Source: Hydractinia symbiolongicarpus (Eukaryota; Cnidaria; Hydrozoa; Anthoathecata; Hydractiniidae). From it: DNA of 64,000 nucleotides. The stretch is from the NCBI RefSeq assembly GCF_029227915.1, contig NC_079879.1, positions 930,001 to 994,000 on the forward strand, written 5' to 3'. The position numbers were made by a program, and so were the translations under genes. The notes under the pieces are model-generated. The model worked only from the letters and a program-made list of their open reading frames with translations. It ran no database searches and was not told the origin of the DNA. Below are positions 48,841 through 61,161 of this stretch, piece by piece (the first letter of the stretch is position 1; each line of letters opens with the position of its first letter).

Positions 48841-49816
48841 GACGCCGAATAAAAGGAGTTTAATCTCCGGCAAACAAAAACCCACGATTTCCCGTAAATC
48901 CCGGACCCGGCCCGTATATTCGAATGTATACAAAGAAAGTAAACTGGGAGTAAACTCATTTCCCGAACGATTTTTTAAATTAATTTTTGACCACTAAAAC
49001 GCATAAGACTTGTAGTTTTCAAAAACGATTTCATTTTTAATGAGACGCTGAATAAAAGAAGTTTAATCGCCGGCAAACAAAATCCCGCGATTTCCCGTAA
49101 ATCCCGGGCTTGGCCAGTATAGTCGAATATATACGAAGAAAGTACCCAGAGAGTAAACTCATTTCCCGAACGATTTTTTAAATTATTTTTTCACCACTAA
49201 AACGCAGGAGACTTGTAGTTTTCAAAAATGATTTCATTTTTGATGAGACGCTGAATAAAAGGAGTTTAATCGCCGGGAAACGAAAACCCCCGATTTCCCG
49301 TAAATCCCGGACTCGGCCCGTGTAGTCAAAAGTATACAAAGAAAGTATGCAGGGAGTAAACTCATTTCCCGAACGATTCTTTAAATTTTTTTTCACCACT
49401 AAAACGCATGAGACTTGTAGTTTTCCAAAATGTTTTCATTTTTGATGAGACGCTGAATAAAAGAAGTTAAATCGCCGGCAATCGAAAACCCGCGATTTCC
49501 TGTAAATCCCGGGCCTGGCCCGTATAGTCGAATGTATACAAAGAAAGTACCCAGTGATTAAATTGATTTCCCGAGCGATTCTTTAAATTATTTTTTCACC
49601 ACTAAAACGCATGACACTTGAAGTTTTCAAAAATGTTTTCATTTCTGATGAGACGCTAAATAAAAGAGGTTTAATCGCCGGCAAACGAAAACCCGCGATT
49701 TCCCGTAAATCCCGGGCTTGTCCCGTATAGTCGAATGTATACAAAGAAAGTAACAAGGGAGTAAACTCATTTCCCGAACGATTTTTTAAATTATTTTTTC
49801 ACCACTAAAACGCATG
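48803..49816 (+). repeat. Five-monomer HOR, copy 1 (1,014 bp)
   Basis: Monomers 48803 (tttataaaaatg with gacgccg), 49006 (cataag), 49209 (cgcaggag, gccgggaaacg), 49411 (ttttccaaaatg) and 49614 (catgacac, cttgtcccg, aacaaggg) recur from 49817. The final monomer's tail differs in copy 2, which has cttggcccg and acccaggg. Copy 1's tail therefore came from the 48606-type monomer. Confidence 0.9.
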
Positions 49817-51845
49817 AGACTTGTAGTTTATAAAAATGATTTCATTTTTGATGAGACGCCGAATAAAAGGAGTTTAATCTCCGGCAAACGAAAACCCACG
49901 ATTTCCCGTAAATCCCGGACCCGGCCCGTATAGTCGAATGTATACAAAGAAAGTAAACTGGGAGTAAACTCATTTCCCGAACGATTTTTTAAATTAATTT
50001 TTGACCACTAAAACGCATAAGACTTGTAGTTTTCAAAAACGATTTCATTTTTAATGAGACGCTGAATAAAAGAAGTTTAATCGCCGGCAAACAAAAACCC
50101 GCGATTTCCCGTAAATCCCGGGCTTGGCCAGTATAGTCGAATATATACGAAGAAAGTACCCAGAGAGTAAACTCATTTCCCGAACGATTTTTTAAATTAT
50201 TTTTTCACCACTAAAACGCAGGAGACTTGTAGTTTTCAAAAATGATTTCATTTTTGATGAGACGCTGAATAAAAGGAGTTTAATCGCCGGGAAACGAAAA
50301 CCCCCGATTTCCCGTAAATCCCGGACTCGGCCCGTGTAGTCAAAAGTATACAAAGAAAGTATGCAGGGAGTAAACTCATTTCCCGAACGATTCTTTAAAT
50401 TTTTTTTCACCACTAAAACGCATGAGACTTGTAGTTTTCCAAAATGTTTTCATTTTTGATGAGACGCTGAATAAAAGAAGTTAAATCGCCGGCAATCGAA
50501 AACCCGCGATTTCCTGTAAATCCCGGGCCTGGCCCGTATAGTCGAATGTATACAAAGAAAGTACCCAGTGATTAAATTGATTTCCCGAGCGATTCTTTAA
50601 ATTATTTTTTCACCACTAAAACGCATGACACTTGAAGTTTTCAAAAATGTTTTCATTTCTGATGAGACGCTAAATAAAAGAGGTTTAATCGCCGGCAAAC
50701 GAAAACCCGCGATTTCCCGTAAATCCCGGGCTTGGCCCGTATAGTCGAATGTATACAAAGAAAGTACCCAGGGAGTAAACTCATTTCCCGAACGATTTTT
50801 TAAATTATTTTTTCACCACTAAAACGCATGAGACTTGTAGTTTTCAAAAATGATTTCATTTTTGATGAGACGCTGAATAAAAGGAGTTTAATCGCCGGCA
50901 AACGAAAACCCCCGATTTCCCGTAAATCCCGGACTCGGCCCATGTAGTCAAAAGTATACAAGGAAAGTACGCATGGAGTAAACTCATTTCCCAAACGATT
51001 CTTTAAATTATTATTTCACCACTAAAACGCATGAGACTTGTAGTTTTCAAAAATGTTTTCATTCTTGATAAGACGCTGAAAAAAAAAAGTTTAATCGCGG
51101 GCAAACGAAAACCCGAGATTTCCCGTAAATTCCGGGCTTGACCCCTATAGTCAAAAGTACACAAAGAAAGTACCCAGGCAGTAAACTCATTTTTGGAACG
51201 TTTTTTTGAATTATCTTTTCACCACTATAACGCATGAGACTTGTAGTATTCAAAAATGTTTTCATTTTTGATGGGACGCTGAATAGAAGAAGTTTAATCT
51301 CCGGCAAACGAAAACCCGCGATTTCCCGTAAATTCCGGACCCGGCCCGTATAGTCAAAAGTATACAAATAAAGTACGCAGGGATTAAACTCATTTCCCGA
51401 ACGATTCTTTAAATTATTTTTTCACCACTAAAACGCACGAGACTTGTAGTTTTTAAAAATGATTTCACTTTTGATGAGACGCTGAATAAAAGAAGTTTAA
51501 TCGCCGGCAAACAAAAACCCGCTATTTCCCGTAAATCCCGGGCTTGGCCAGTATAGTCGAATGTATACGAAAAAAGTACCCAGAGAGTAAACTCATTTCC
51601 CCAACGATTTTTTAAATTATTTTTTCACCACCAAAACGCATGAGACTTGTAGTTTTCAAAAATGATATCATTTTTGATGAGAGGCTGAATAAAAGGAGTT
51701 TAATCGCCGGCAAACGAAAACCCACGATTTCCCGTAAATCCCGGACTCGGCCCGTGTAGTCAAAAGTATACAAAGAAAGTACGCAGGGAGTAAACTCATT
51801 TCCCGAACGATTCTTTAAATTATTTTTTCACCACTAAAACGCATG
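49817..51845 (+). repeat. Ten-monomer HOR, copy 1 (2,029 bp)
   Basis: Starts are 49817, 50020, 50223, 50425, 50628, 50831, 51034 (X), 51237 (Y), 51440 (ttcacttttg) and 51643 (gatatc dyad, gagaggctg). The series repeats from 51846 with very few differences, such as an aaaaggag/aaaagaag difference in the first monomer. The first five monomers are the 1,014-bp unit of the preceding entry, so the HORs are nested. Confidence 0.94.
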
Positions 51846-53873
51846 AGACTTGTAGTTTATAAAAATGATTTCATTTTTGATGAGACGCCGAATAAAAGAA
51901 GTTTAATCTCCGGCAAACAAAAACCCACGATTTCCCGTAAATCCCGGACCCGGCCCGTATAGTCGAATGTATACAAAGAAAGTAAACTGGGAGTAAACTC
52001 ATTTCCCGAACGATTTTTTAAATTAATTTTTGACCACTAAAACGCATAAGACTTGTAGTTTTCAAAAACGATTTCATTTTTAATGAGACGCTGAATAAAA
52101 GAAGTTTAATCGCCGGCAAACAAAAACCCGCGATTTCCCGTAAATCCCGGGCTTGGCCAGTATAGTCGAATATATACGAAGAAAGTACCCAGAGAGTAAA
52201 CTCATTTCCCGAACGATTTTTTAAATTATTTTTTCACCACTAAAACGCAGGAGACTTGTAGTTTTCAAAAATGATTTCATTTTTGATGAGACGCTGAATA
52301 AAAGGAGTTTAATCGCCGGGAAACGAAAACCCCCGATTTCCCGTAAATCCCGGACTCGGCTTGTGTAGTCAAAAGTATACAAAGAAAGTATGCAGGGAGT
52401 AAACTCATTTCCCGAACGATTCTTTAAATTTTTTTTCACCACTAAAACGCATGAGACTTGTAGTTTTCCAAAATGTTTTCATTTTTGATGAGACGCTGAA
52501 TAAAAGAAGTTAAATCGCCGGCAATCGAAAACCCGCGATTTCCTGTAAATCCCGGGCCTGGCCCGTATAGTCGAATGTATACAAAGAAAGTACCCAGTGA
52601 TTAAATTGATTTCCCGAGCGATTCTTTAAATTATTTTTTCACCACTAAAACGCATGACACTTGAAGTTTTCAAAAATGTTTTCATTTCTGATGAGACGCT
52701 AAATAAAAGAGGTTTAATCGCCGGCAAACGAAAACCCGCGATTTCCCGTAAATCCCGGGCTTGGCCCGTATAGTCGAATGTATACAAAGAAAGTACCCAG
52801 GGAGTAAACTCATTTCCCGAACGATTTTTTAAATTATTTTTTCACCACTAAAACGCATGAGACTTGTAGTTTTCAAAAATGATTTCATTTTTGATGAGAC
52901 GCTGAATAAAAGGAGTTTAATCGCCGGCAAACGAAAACCCCCGATTTCCCGTAAATCCCGGACTCGGCCCATGTAGTCAAAAGTATACAAGGAAAGTACG
53001 CATGGAGTAAACTCATTTCCCAAACGATTCTTTAAATTATTATTTCACCACTAAAACGCATGAGACTTGTAGTTTTCAAAAATGTTTTCATTCTTGATAA
53101 GACGCTGAAAAAAAAAAGTTTAATCGCGGGCAAACGAAAACCCGAGATTTCCCGTAAATTCCGGGCTTGACCCCTATAGTCAAAAGTACACAAAGAAAGT
53201 ACCCAGGCAGTAAACTCATTTTTGGAACGTTTTTTTGAATTATCTTTTCACCACTATAACGCATGAGACTTGTAGTATTCAAAAATGTTTTCATTTTTGA
53301 TGGGACGCTGAATAGAAGAAGTTTAATCTCCGGCAAACGAAAACCCGCGATTTCCCGTAAATTCCGGACCCGGCCCGTATAGTCAAAAGTATACAAATAA
53401 AGTACGCAGGGATTAAACTCATTTCCCGAACGATTCTTTAAATTATTTTTTCACCACTAAAACGCACGAGACTTGTAGTTTTTAAAAATGATTTCACTTT
53501 TGATGAGACGCTGAATAAAAGAAGTTTAATCGCCGGCAAACAAAAACCCGCTATTTCCCGTAAATCCCGGGCTTGGCCAGTATAGTCGAATGTATACGAA
53601 AAAAGTACCCAGAGAGTAAACTCATTTCCCCAACGATTTTTTAAATTATTTTTTCACCACCAAAACGCATGAGACTTGTAGTTTTCAAAAATGATATCAT
53701 TTTTGATGAGAGGCTGTATAAAAGGAGTTTAATCGCCGGCAAACGAAAACCCACGATTTCCCGTAAATCCCGGACTCGGCCCGTGTAGTCAAAAGTATAC
53801 AAAGAAAGTACGCAGGGAGTAAACTCATTTCCCGAACGATTCTTTAAATTTTTTTTCAGCACTAAAACGCATG
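51846..53873 (+). repeat. Ten-monomer HOR, copy 2 (2,028 bp)
   Basis: This copy is in register with copy 1. It ends with an eight-T tail and ttcagcac, as in 46992-47193, where copy 1 has the common tail. The copy 2 end thus merges into segmental duplication C. Confidence 0.93.
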
Positions 53874-55520
53874 AGACTTGTAGTTTTCAAAAATGTTTTC
53901 ATTTTTGATGAGACGCTGAATAAAAGAGGTTAAATCGCCGGCAATCGAAAGCCTGCGATTTCCTGTAAATCCCGGCCTGGCCCGTATAGTCGAATGTATG
54001 CAAAGAAAGTACCCAGTGAGTAAATTGATTTCCCGAGCGATTCTTTAAATTACTTTTTCACCACTAAAACGCATGAGACTTGAAGTTTTCAAAAATGTTT
54101 TCATTTCTGATGAGACGCTAAATAAAAGAGGTTTAATCGCCGGCAAACGAAAACCCGCGATTTCCCGTAAATCCCGGGCTTGGCCCGTATAATCGAATGT
54201 ATACAAAGAATGTACCCAGGGAGTAAACTCATTTCCCGAACGATTTTTTAAATTATTTTTTCACCACTAAAACGCATGAGACTTGTAGTTTACAAAAATA
54301 TTACAATTTTTGATGAGACGCTGAATAAAAGAAGTTTAATCGCCGGCAAACGAAAACCCCCGATTTCCCGTAAATCCCGGACTCGGCCCGTGTAGTCAAA
54401 AGTATACAAGGAAAGTACGCAGGGAGTAAACTCATTTCCCGAACGATTCTTTAAATTATTTTTTCACCACTAAAACGCATGAGACTTGTAGTTTACAAAA
54501 ATATTTTCATTTTTGATGAGACGCTGAATAAAAGAAGTTTAATCGCCGACAAACGAAAACCCGCGATTTCCCGTATATCACGGACTCGGCCCGTATAATC
54601 AAAAGTATACAAAGAAAGTACCCAGGAAGTAAACTCATTTCCCGAACGATTTTTTAAGTTATTTTTTCACCACTAAAACGCACGAGACTTGTAGTTTTCA
54701 AAAATGATTTCATTTTTGATGAGACGCTGAATAAAAGGAGTTTAATCTCCGGCAAACGAAAACCCGCGATTTCCCGTAGGTCCCGGACCCGGCCCGTATA
54801 GTCAAAAGTATACAAAGAAAATACGCAGGGAGTAAACTCATTTCCCGAACGATTCTTTAAATTATTATTTCACCACTAAAACGCATGAGACTTGTAGTTT
54901 TTAAAAATGTTTTCATTCTTGATAAGACGCTGAAAAAAAAAAGTTTAATCGCGGGCAAACGAAAACCGGAGATTTCCCGTAAATCCCGGGCTTGGCCCCT
55001 ATAGTCAAAAGTACACAAAGAAAGTACCCAGGCAGTAAACTCATTTTTGGAATGTTTTTTTGAATTATTTTTTCACCACTATAACGCATGAGACTTGTAG
55101 TATTCAAAAATGTTTTCATTTTTGATGGGACGCTGAATAGAATAAGTTTAATCGCCGGCAAACGAAAACCCGCGATTTCCCGTAAATCCCGGGCCTGGCC
55201 CGTATAGTCGAATGCATACAATGAAAGTACTCAGTGAGTAAATTGATTTCCCGAGCGATTTTCACCACTAAAACGCATGAGACTTGAAGTTTTCAAAAAT
55301 GTTTTCATTTCTGATGAGACGCTAAATAAAAGAGGTTTAATCGCCGGCAAACGAAAACCCGCGATTTCCCGTAAATCCCGGGCTTGTCCCGTATAGTCGA
55401 ATGTATACAAAGAAAGTAACAAGGGAGTAAACTCATTTCCCGAACGATTTTTTAAATTATTTTTTCACCACTAAAACGCATGAGACTTGTAGTTTATAAA
55501 AATGATTTCATTTTTGATGA
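53469..55520 (+). repeat. Segmental duplication C, copy 2
   Basis: Matches 46789-48840 at 6,680 bp, including the 14-bp deletion, and matches 57370-59132 at 3,636 bp (3,650 bp after the deletion). Private changes include gaggctgtataaaagg near 53713 and cgaaagcctgcg near 53947. It overlaps the end of the ten-monomer HOR. Confidence 0.92.
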
Positions 55521-56090
55521 GACACTGAATAAAAGGAGTTTAATCGCCGGCAAACGAAAACCCGCGATTTCCCTTAAATTCCGGGCTCGGCCTGTATAGT
55601 CAAAAGTATACAAAGAAAGTACGCAGGTAGTAAACTCATTTCTCGAACGATTCTTTAAATTATTATTTCACCACTAAAACGCATGAGACTTGTAGCTTTC
55701 AAAAATGTTTTCATTCTTGATAAGACGCTGAAAAAAAAAAGTTTAATCGCGGGCAAACGAAAACCCGCGATTTCCCGTAAATCCCGGGCTTGGAGCGTAT
55801 AATCGAATGTATACAAAGAAAGTAAGCTGGGAGTAAACTCATTTCCCGATCGATTTTTTAAATTAATTTTTTACCACTAAAACGCATAAGACTTGTAGTT
55901 TTCAAAAACGAATCATTATTAATGAGACGCTGAATAAAAGGAGTTTAATCTCCGGCAAACGAAAACCCGCAATTTCCCGTAAATCCCGGCCTTGGCCCCT
56001 ATAGTCAAAAGTACACAAAGAAAGTACCCAGGCAGTAAACTCATTTTTGGAATGTTTTTTTGAATTATTTTTTCACCACTATAACGCATA
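55483..56090 (+). repeat. Three monomers of the ggagcg group, one a fusion
   Basis: Monomer 55483 has gacactg and cttaaattccgg. Monomer 55686 has tagctttc, an X-type A-run, gcgggcaaacg and ggcttggagcg. Monomer 55889 starts cataag with aaaacgaatcattatt (a short deletion in the dyad) and then switches after cccggcc to an X-type tail (ttggcccctatag, cccaggcag, tttttggaatg). The first two match 59133 and 59336. Confidence 0.85.
55745..55772. other. Perfect 9-bp-arm hairpin dyad in the second dyad position
   Basis: The arms aatcgcggg and cccgcgatt are exact reverse complements separated by caaacgaaaa (10 nt). Consensus monomers keep only 6-bp arms (aatcgc and gcgatt) because they read cgccggc in the left arm. 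X-type monomers have a one-base mismatch (cccgagatt). The perfect form occurs in the ggagcg group and its relatives (for example 46586, 59336, 59742 and 63597). Confidence 0.85.
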
Positions 56091-57307
56091 AGACTTGTAG
56101 TATTCAAAAATGTTTTCATTTTTGATGGGACGCTGAATAGAATAAGTTTAATCGCCGGCAAACGAAAACCCGCGATTTCCCGTAAATCCCGGGCCTGGCC
56201 CGTATAGTCGAATGCATACAAAGAAAGTACTCAGTGAGTAAATTGATTTCCCGAGCGATTCTTTAAATTATTTTTTCACCACTAAAACGCATGAGACTTG
56301 AAGTTTTCAAAAATGTTTTCATTTCTGATGAGACGCTAAATAAAAGAGGTTTAATCGCCGGCAAACGAAAACCCGCGATTTCCCGTAAATCCCGGGCTTG
56401 TCCCGTATAGTCGAATGTATACAAAGAAAGTAACAACAACAACAACAATTTCCCGAACGATTTTTTAAATTATTTTTTCACCACTAAAACGCATGAGACT
56501 TGTAGTTTATAAAAATGATTTCATTTTTGATGAGACACTGAATAAAAGGAGTTTAATCGCCGGCAAACGAAAACCTGCGATTTCCCTTAAATCCCGGGCT
56601 CGGCCTGTATGGTCAAAAGTATACAAAGAAAGTACGCAGGGAGTAAACTCATTTCCCGAACGATTCTTTAAATTATCATTTCACCACTAAAACGCATGAG
56701 ACTTGTAGTTTTCAAAAATGTTTTCATTCTTGATAAGACGCTGAAAAAAAAAAGTTTAATCGCGGGCAAACGAAAACCCGCGATTTCCCGTTAATCCCGG
56801 GCTTGGAGCGTATAGTCGAATGTATACAAAGAAAGTAAACTGGGAGTAAACTCATTTCCCGAACGATTTTTTAAATTAATTTTTTACCACTAAAACGCAT
56901 AAGACTTGCAGTTTTCAAAAACGATTTCATTATTAATGAGACGCTGAATAAAAGGAGTTTAATCTCCGGCAAACGAAAACCCGCAATTTCCCGTAAATCC
57001 CGGCCCCGGCCCGTATAATCGAATGTATACAAAGAAAGTACCCAGGGAGTAAACTCATTTCCCGAACGATTTTTTAAATTATTTTTTCACCACTGAAACG
57101 CATGAGACTTGTAGTTTACAAAAATATTTTCATTTTTGATGAGACGCTGAATAAAAGAAGTTTTATCGCCGGCAAACGAAAACCCGCGATTTTCCGTATA
57201 TCACGGACGCGGCCCGTATAATCAAAAGTATACAAAGAAAGTACCCAGGAAGTAAACTCATTTCCCAAACGATTTTTTAAATTATTTTTTCACCACTAAA
57301 ACGCACG
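56091..57307 (+). repeat. Segmental duplication D, copy 1 (partner 59945-61161)
   Basis: Six monomers are repeated at 3,854-3,855 bp: Y-type, atttctgatg with cttgtcccg, gacactg with cttaaatcccgg and tatggtc, X-front with ggcttggagcg, cataag with gcagttttc and cccggccccgg, and gtttttatcgcc with tatcacgg. Copy 1 differs by an AAC tract at 56432. The copies part at 57308/61162. Confidence 0.9.
56432..56448 (+). repeat. Short (AAC)n microsatellite inside a monomer
   Basis: Five to six aac units replace the normal aagggagtaaactc between gaaagtaac and atttcccgaacg. The duplicate at 60148 keeps the ordinary sequence, so the tract arose after the D duplication. A slipped-strand expansion of the aacaa already present is the likely source (inference). 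It is the only microsatellite I saw in the window. Confidence 0.92.
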
Positions 57308-59335
57308 AGACTTGTAGTTTTCAAAAATGATTTCATTTTTGATGAGACGCTGAATAAAAGGAGTTTAATCGCCGGCAAACAAAAACCCACGATTTCCCGT
57401 AAATCCCGGACTCGGCCCGTGTAGTTAAAAGTATACAAAGAAAGTACGCAGGGAGTAAACTCATTTCCCGAACGATTCTTTAAATTTTTTTTCAGCACTA
57501 AAACGCATGAGACTTGTAGTTTTCAAAAATGTTTTCATTTTTGATGAGACGCTGAATAAAAGAAGTTAAATCGCCGGCAATCGAAAACCCGCGATTTCCT
57601 GTAAATCCCGGCCTGGCCCGTATAGTCGAATGTATGCAAAGAAAGTACCCAGTGAGTAAATTGATTTCCAGAGCGATTCTTTAAATTACTTTTTCACCAC
57701 TAAAACGCATGAGACTTGAAGTTTTCAAAAATGTTTTCATTTCTGATGAGACGCTAAATAAAAGAGGTTTAATCGCCGGCAAACGAAAACCCGCGATTTC
57801 CCGTAAATCCCGGGCTTGGCCCGTATAATCGAATGTATACAAAGAATGTACCCAGGGAGTAAACTCATTTCCTGAACGATTTTTTAAATTATTTTTTCAC
57901 CACTAAAACGCATGAGACTTGTACTTTACAAAAATATTACAATTTTTGATGAGACGCTGAATAAAAGAAGTTTAATCGCCGGCAAACGAAAACCCCCGAT
58001 TTCCCGTAAATCCCGGACTCGGCCCGTGTAGTCAAAAGTATACAAGGAAAGTACGCAGGGAGTAAACTCATTTTCCGAACGATTCTTTAAATTATTTTTT
58101 CACCACTAAAACGCATGAGACTTGTAGTTTACAAAAATATTTTCATTTTTGATGAGACGCTGAATAAAAGAAGTTTAATCGCCGGCAAACGAAAACCCGC
58201 GATTTCCCGTATATCACGGACTCGGCCCGTATAATCAAAAGTATACAAAGAAAGTACCCAGGAAGTAAACTCATTTCCCGAACGATTTTTTAAGTTATTT
58301 TTTCACCACTAAAACGCACGAGACTTGTAGTTTTCAAAAATGATTTCATTTTTGATGAGACGCTGAATAAAAGGAGTTTAATCTCCGGCAAACGAAAACT
58401 CGCGATTTCCCGTAGGTCCCGGCCCCGGCCCGTATAGTCAAAAGTATACAAAGAAAATACGCAGGGAGTAAACTCATTTCCCGAACGATTCTTTAAATTA
58501 TTATTTCACCACTAAAACGCATGAGACTTGTAGTTTTTAAAAATGTTTTCATTCTTGATAAGACGCTGAAAAAAAAAAGTTTAATCGCGGGCAAACGAAA
58601 ACCGGAGATTTCCCGTAAATCCCGGGCTTGGCCCCTATAGTCAAAAGTACACAAAGAAAGTACCCAGGCAGTAAACTCATTTTTGGAATGTTTTTTTGAA
58701 TTATTTTTTCACCACTATAACGCATGAGACTTGTAGTATTCAAAAATGTTTTCATTTTTGATGGGACGCTGAATAGAATAAGTTTAATCGCCGGCAAACG
58801 AAAACCCGCGATTTCCCGTAAATCCCGGGCCTGGCCCGTATAGTCGAATGCATACAATGAAAGTACTCAGTGAGTAAATTGATTTCCCGCGCGATTCTTT
58901 AAATTATTTTTTCACCACTAAAACGCATGAGACTTGAAGTTTTCAAAAATGTTTTCATTTCTGATGAGACGCTAAATAAAAGAGGTTTAATCGCCGGCAA
59001 ACGAAAACCCGCGATTTTCCGTAAATCCCGGGCTTGTCCCGTATAGTCGAATGTATACAAAGAAAGTAAAAAGGGAGTAAACTCATTTCCCGAACGATTT
59101 TTTAAATTATTTTTTCACCACTAAAACGCATGAGACTTGTAGTTTATAAAAATGATTTCATTTTTGATGAGACACTGAATAAAAGGAGTTTAATCGCCGG
59201 CAAACGAAAACCCGCGATTTCCCTTAAATTCCGGGCTCGGCCTGTATAGTCAAAAGTATACAAAGAAAGTACGCAGGTAGTAAACTCATTTCTCGAACGA
59301 TTCTTTAAATTATTATTTCACCACTAAAACGCATG
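57308..59335 (+). repeat. Segmental duplication C, copy 3, plus continuation
   Basis: From about 57370 it matches 53734 onward at 3,636 bp (ttcagcac, gtatgcaaag, tattacaattttt, ccaggaag, X-Y pair at 58524/58727). After 58890 the offset is 3,650 because this copy retains the 14-bp tail lost in copies 1 and 2. The match to 55483-55888 continues through 59133-59538, so this pair is longer than the copy 1/copy 2 pair. Confidence 0.9.
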
Positions 59336-59741
59336 AGACTTGTAGCTTTCAAAAATCTTTTCATTCTTGATAAGACGCTGAAAAAAAAAAGTTTAATCGC
59401 GGGCAAACGAAAACCCGCGATTTCCCGTAAATCCCGGGCTTGGAGCGTATAGTCGAATGTATACAAAAAAAGTAAACTGGGAGTAAACTCATTTCCCGAT
59501 CGATTTTTTAAATTAATTTTTTACCACTAAAACGCATAAGACTTGTAGTTTTCAAAAACGATTTCATTATTAATGAGACGCTGAATAAAAGGAGTTTAAT
59601 CTCCCGCAAACGAAAACCCGCGATTTCCCTTAAATTCCGGGCTCGGCCTGTATAGTCAAAAGTATACAAAGAAAGTACGCAGGTAGTAAACTCATTTCTC
59701 GAACGATTCTTTAAATTATTATTTCACCACTAAAACGCATG
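59336..59741 (+). repeat. Dimeric repeat, copy 1 (406 bp)
   Basis: Monomers 59336 (tagctttcaaaaatctttt, ggcttggagcg, ttcccgatcg) and 59539 (cataag, aaaacgatttcattatt, then cttaaattccgg and ctcggcctg) are followed by a second tagctttcaaaaatctttt monomer at 59742. Monomer 59539 is a fusion of a cataag-type front with the rear of the 59133 type, which explains the two-monomer step. Confidence 0.87.
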
Positions 59742-59944
59742 AGACTTGTAGCTTTCAAAAATCTTTTCATTCTTGATAAGACGCTGAAAAAAAAAAGTTT
59801 AATCGCGGGCAAACGAAAACCCGCGATTTCCCGTAAATCCCGGGCTTGGAGCGTATAGTCGAATGTATACAAAGAAAGTAAACTGGGAGTAAACTCATTT
59901 CCCGATCGATTTTTTAAATTATTTTTTCACCACTATAACGCATG
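59742..59944 (+). repeat. Dimeric repeat, partial copy 2
   Basis: This matches 59336-59538 at 406 bp until the tail, where taaattattttttcaccactataacg replaces the usual ttaattttttacc. That tail carries the actataacg boundary normally found only between X and Y monomers, and a Y-type monomer (59945) follows. Confidence 0.85.
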
Positions 59945-61161
59945 AGACTTGTAGTATTCAAAAATGTTTTCATTTTTGATGGGACGCTGAATAGAATAAG
60001 TTTAATCGCCGGCAAACGAAAACCCGCGATTTCCCGTAAATCCCGGGCCTGGCCCGTATAGTCGAATGCATACAAAGAAAGTACTCAGTGAGTAAATTGA
60101 TTTCCCGAGCGATTCTTTAAATTATTTTTTCACCACTAAAACGCATGAGACTTGAAGTTTTTAAAAATGTTTTCATTTCTGATGAGACGCTAAATAAAAG
60201 AGGTTTAATCGCCGGCAAACGAAAACCCGCGATTTCCCGTAAATCCCGGGCTTGTCCCGTATAGTCGAATGTATACAAAGAAAGTAACAAGGGAGTAAAC
60301 TCATTTCCCGAACGATTTTTTAAATTATTTTTTCACCACTAAAACGCATGAGACTTGTAGTTTATAAAAATGATTTCATTTTTGATGAGACACTGAATAA
60401 AAGGAGTTTAATCGCCGGCAAACGAAAACCCGCGATTTCCCTTAAATCCCGGGCTCGGCCTGTATGGTCAAAAGTATACAAAGAAAGTACGCAGGGAGTA
60501 AACTCATTTCCCGAACGATTCTTTAAATTATCATTTCACCACTAAAACGCATGAGACTTGTAGTTTTCAAAAATGTTTTCATTCTTGATAAGACGCTGAA
60601 AAAAAAAGTTTAATCGCGGGCAAACGAAAACCCGCGATTTCCCGTTAATCCCGGGCTTGGAGCGTATAGTCGAATGTATACAAAGAAAGTAAACTGGGAG
60701 TAAACTCATTTCCCGAACGATTTTTTAAATTAATTTTTTACCACTAAAACGCATAAGACTTGCAGTTTTCAAAAACGATTTCATTATTAATGAGACGCTG
60801 AATAAAAGGAGTTTAATCTCCGGCAAACGAAAACCCGCAATTTCCCGTAAATCCCGGCCCCGGCCCGTATAATCGAATGTATACAAAGAAAGTACCCAGG
60901 GAGTAAACTCATTTCCCGAACGATTTTTTAAATTATTTTTTCACCACTGAAACGCATGAGACTTGTAGTTTACAAAAATATTTTCATTTTTGATGAGACG
61001 CTGAATAAAAGAAGTTTTATCGCCGGCAAACGAAAACCCGCGATTTTCCGTATATCACGGACTCGGCCCGTATAATCAAAAGTATACAAAGAAAGTACCC
61101 AGGAAGTAAACTCATTTCCCAAACGATTTTTTAAATTATTTTTTCACCACTAAAACGCACG
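59945..61161 (+). repeat. Segmental duplication D, copy 2
   Basis: Six monomers match 56091-57307, with taacaaggg in place of the AAC tract. The A-run in its X-front monomer (60554) is two bases shorter than in copy 1. At 61162 it passes directly into the final 7-mer. Confidence 0.9.

Noticed and set aside
55745-55772. Rho-independent terminator
   Set aside because: The hairpin is followed by tcccg rather than a T run, and there is no gene upstream. It is part of the satellite monomer.
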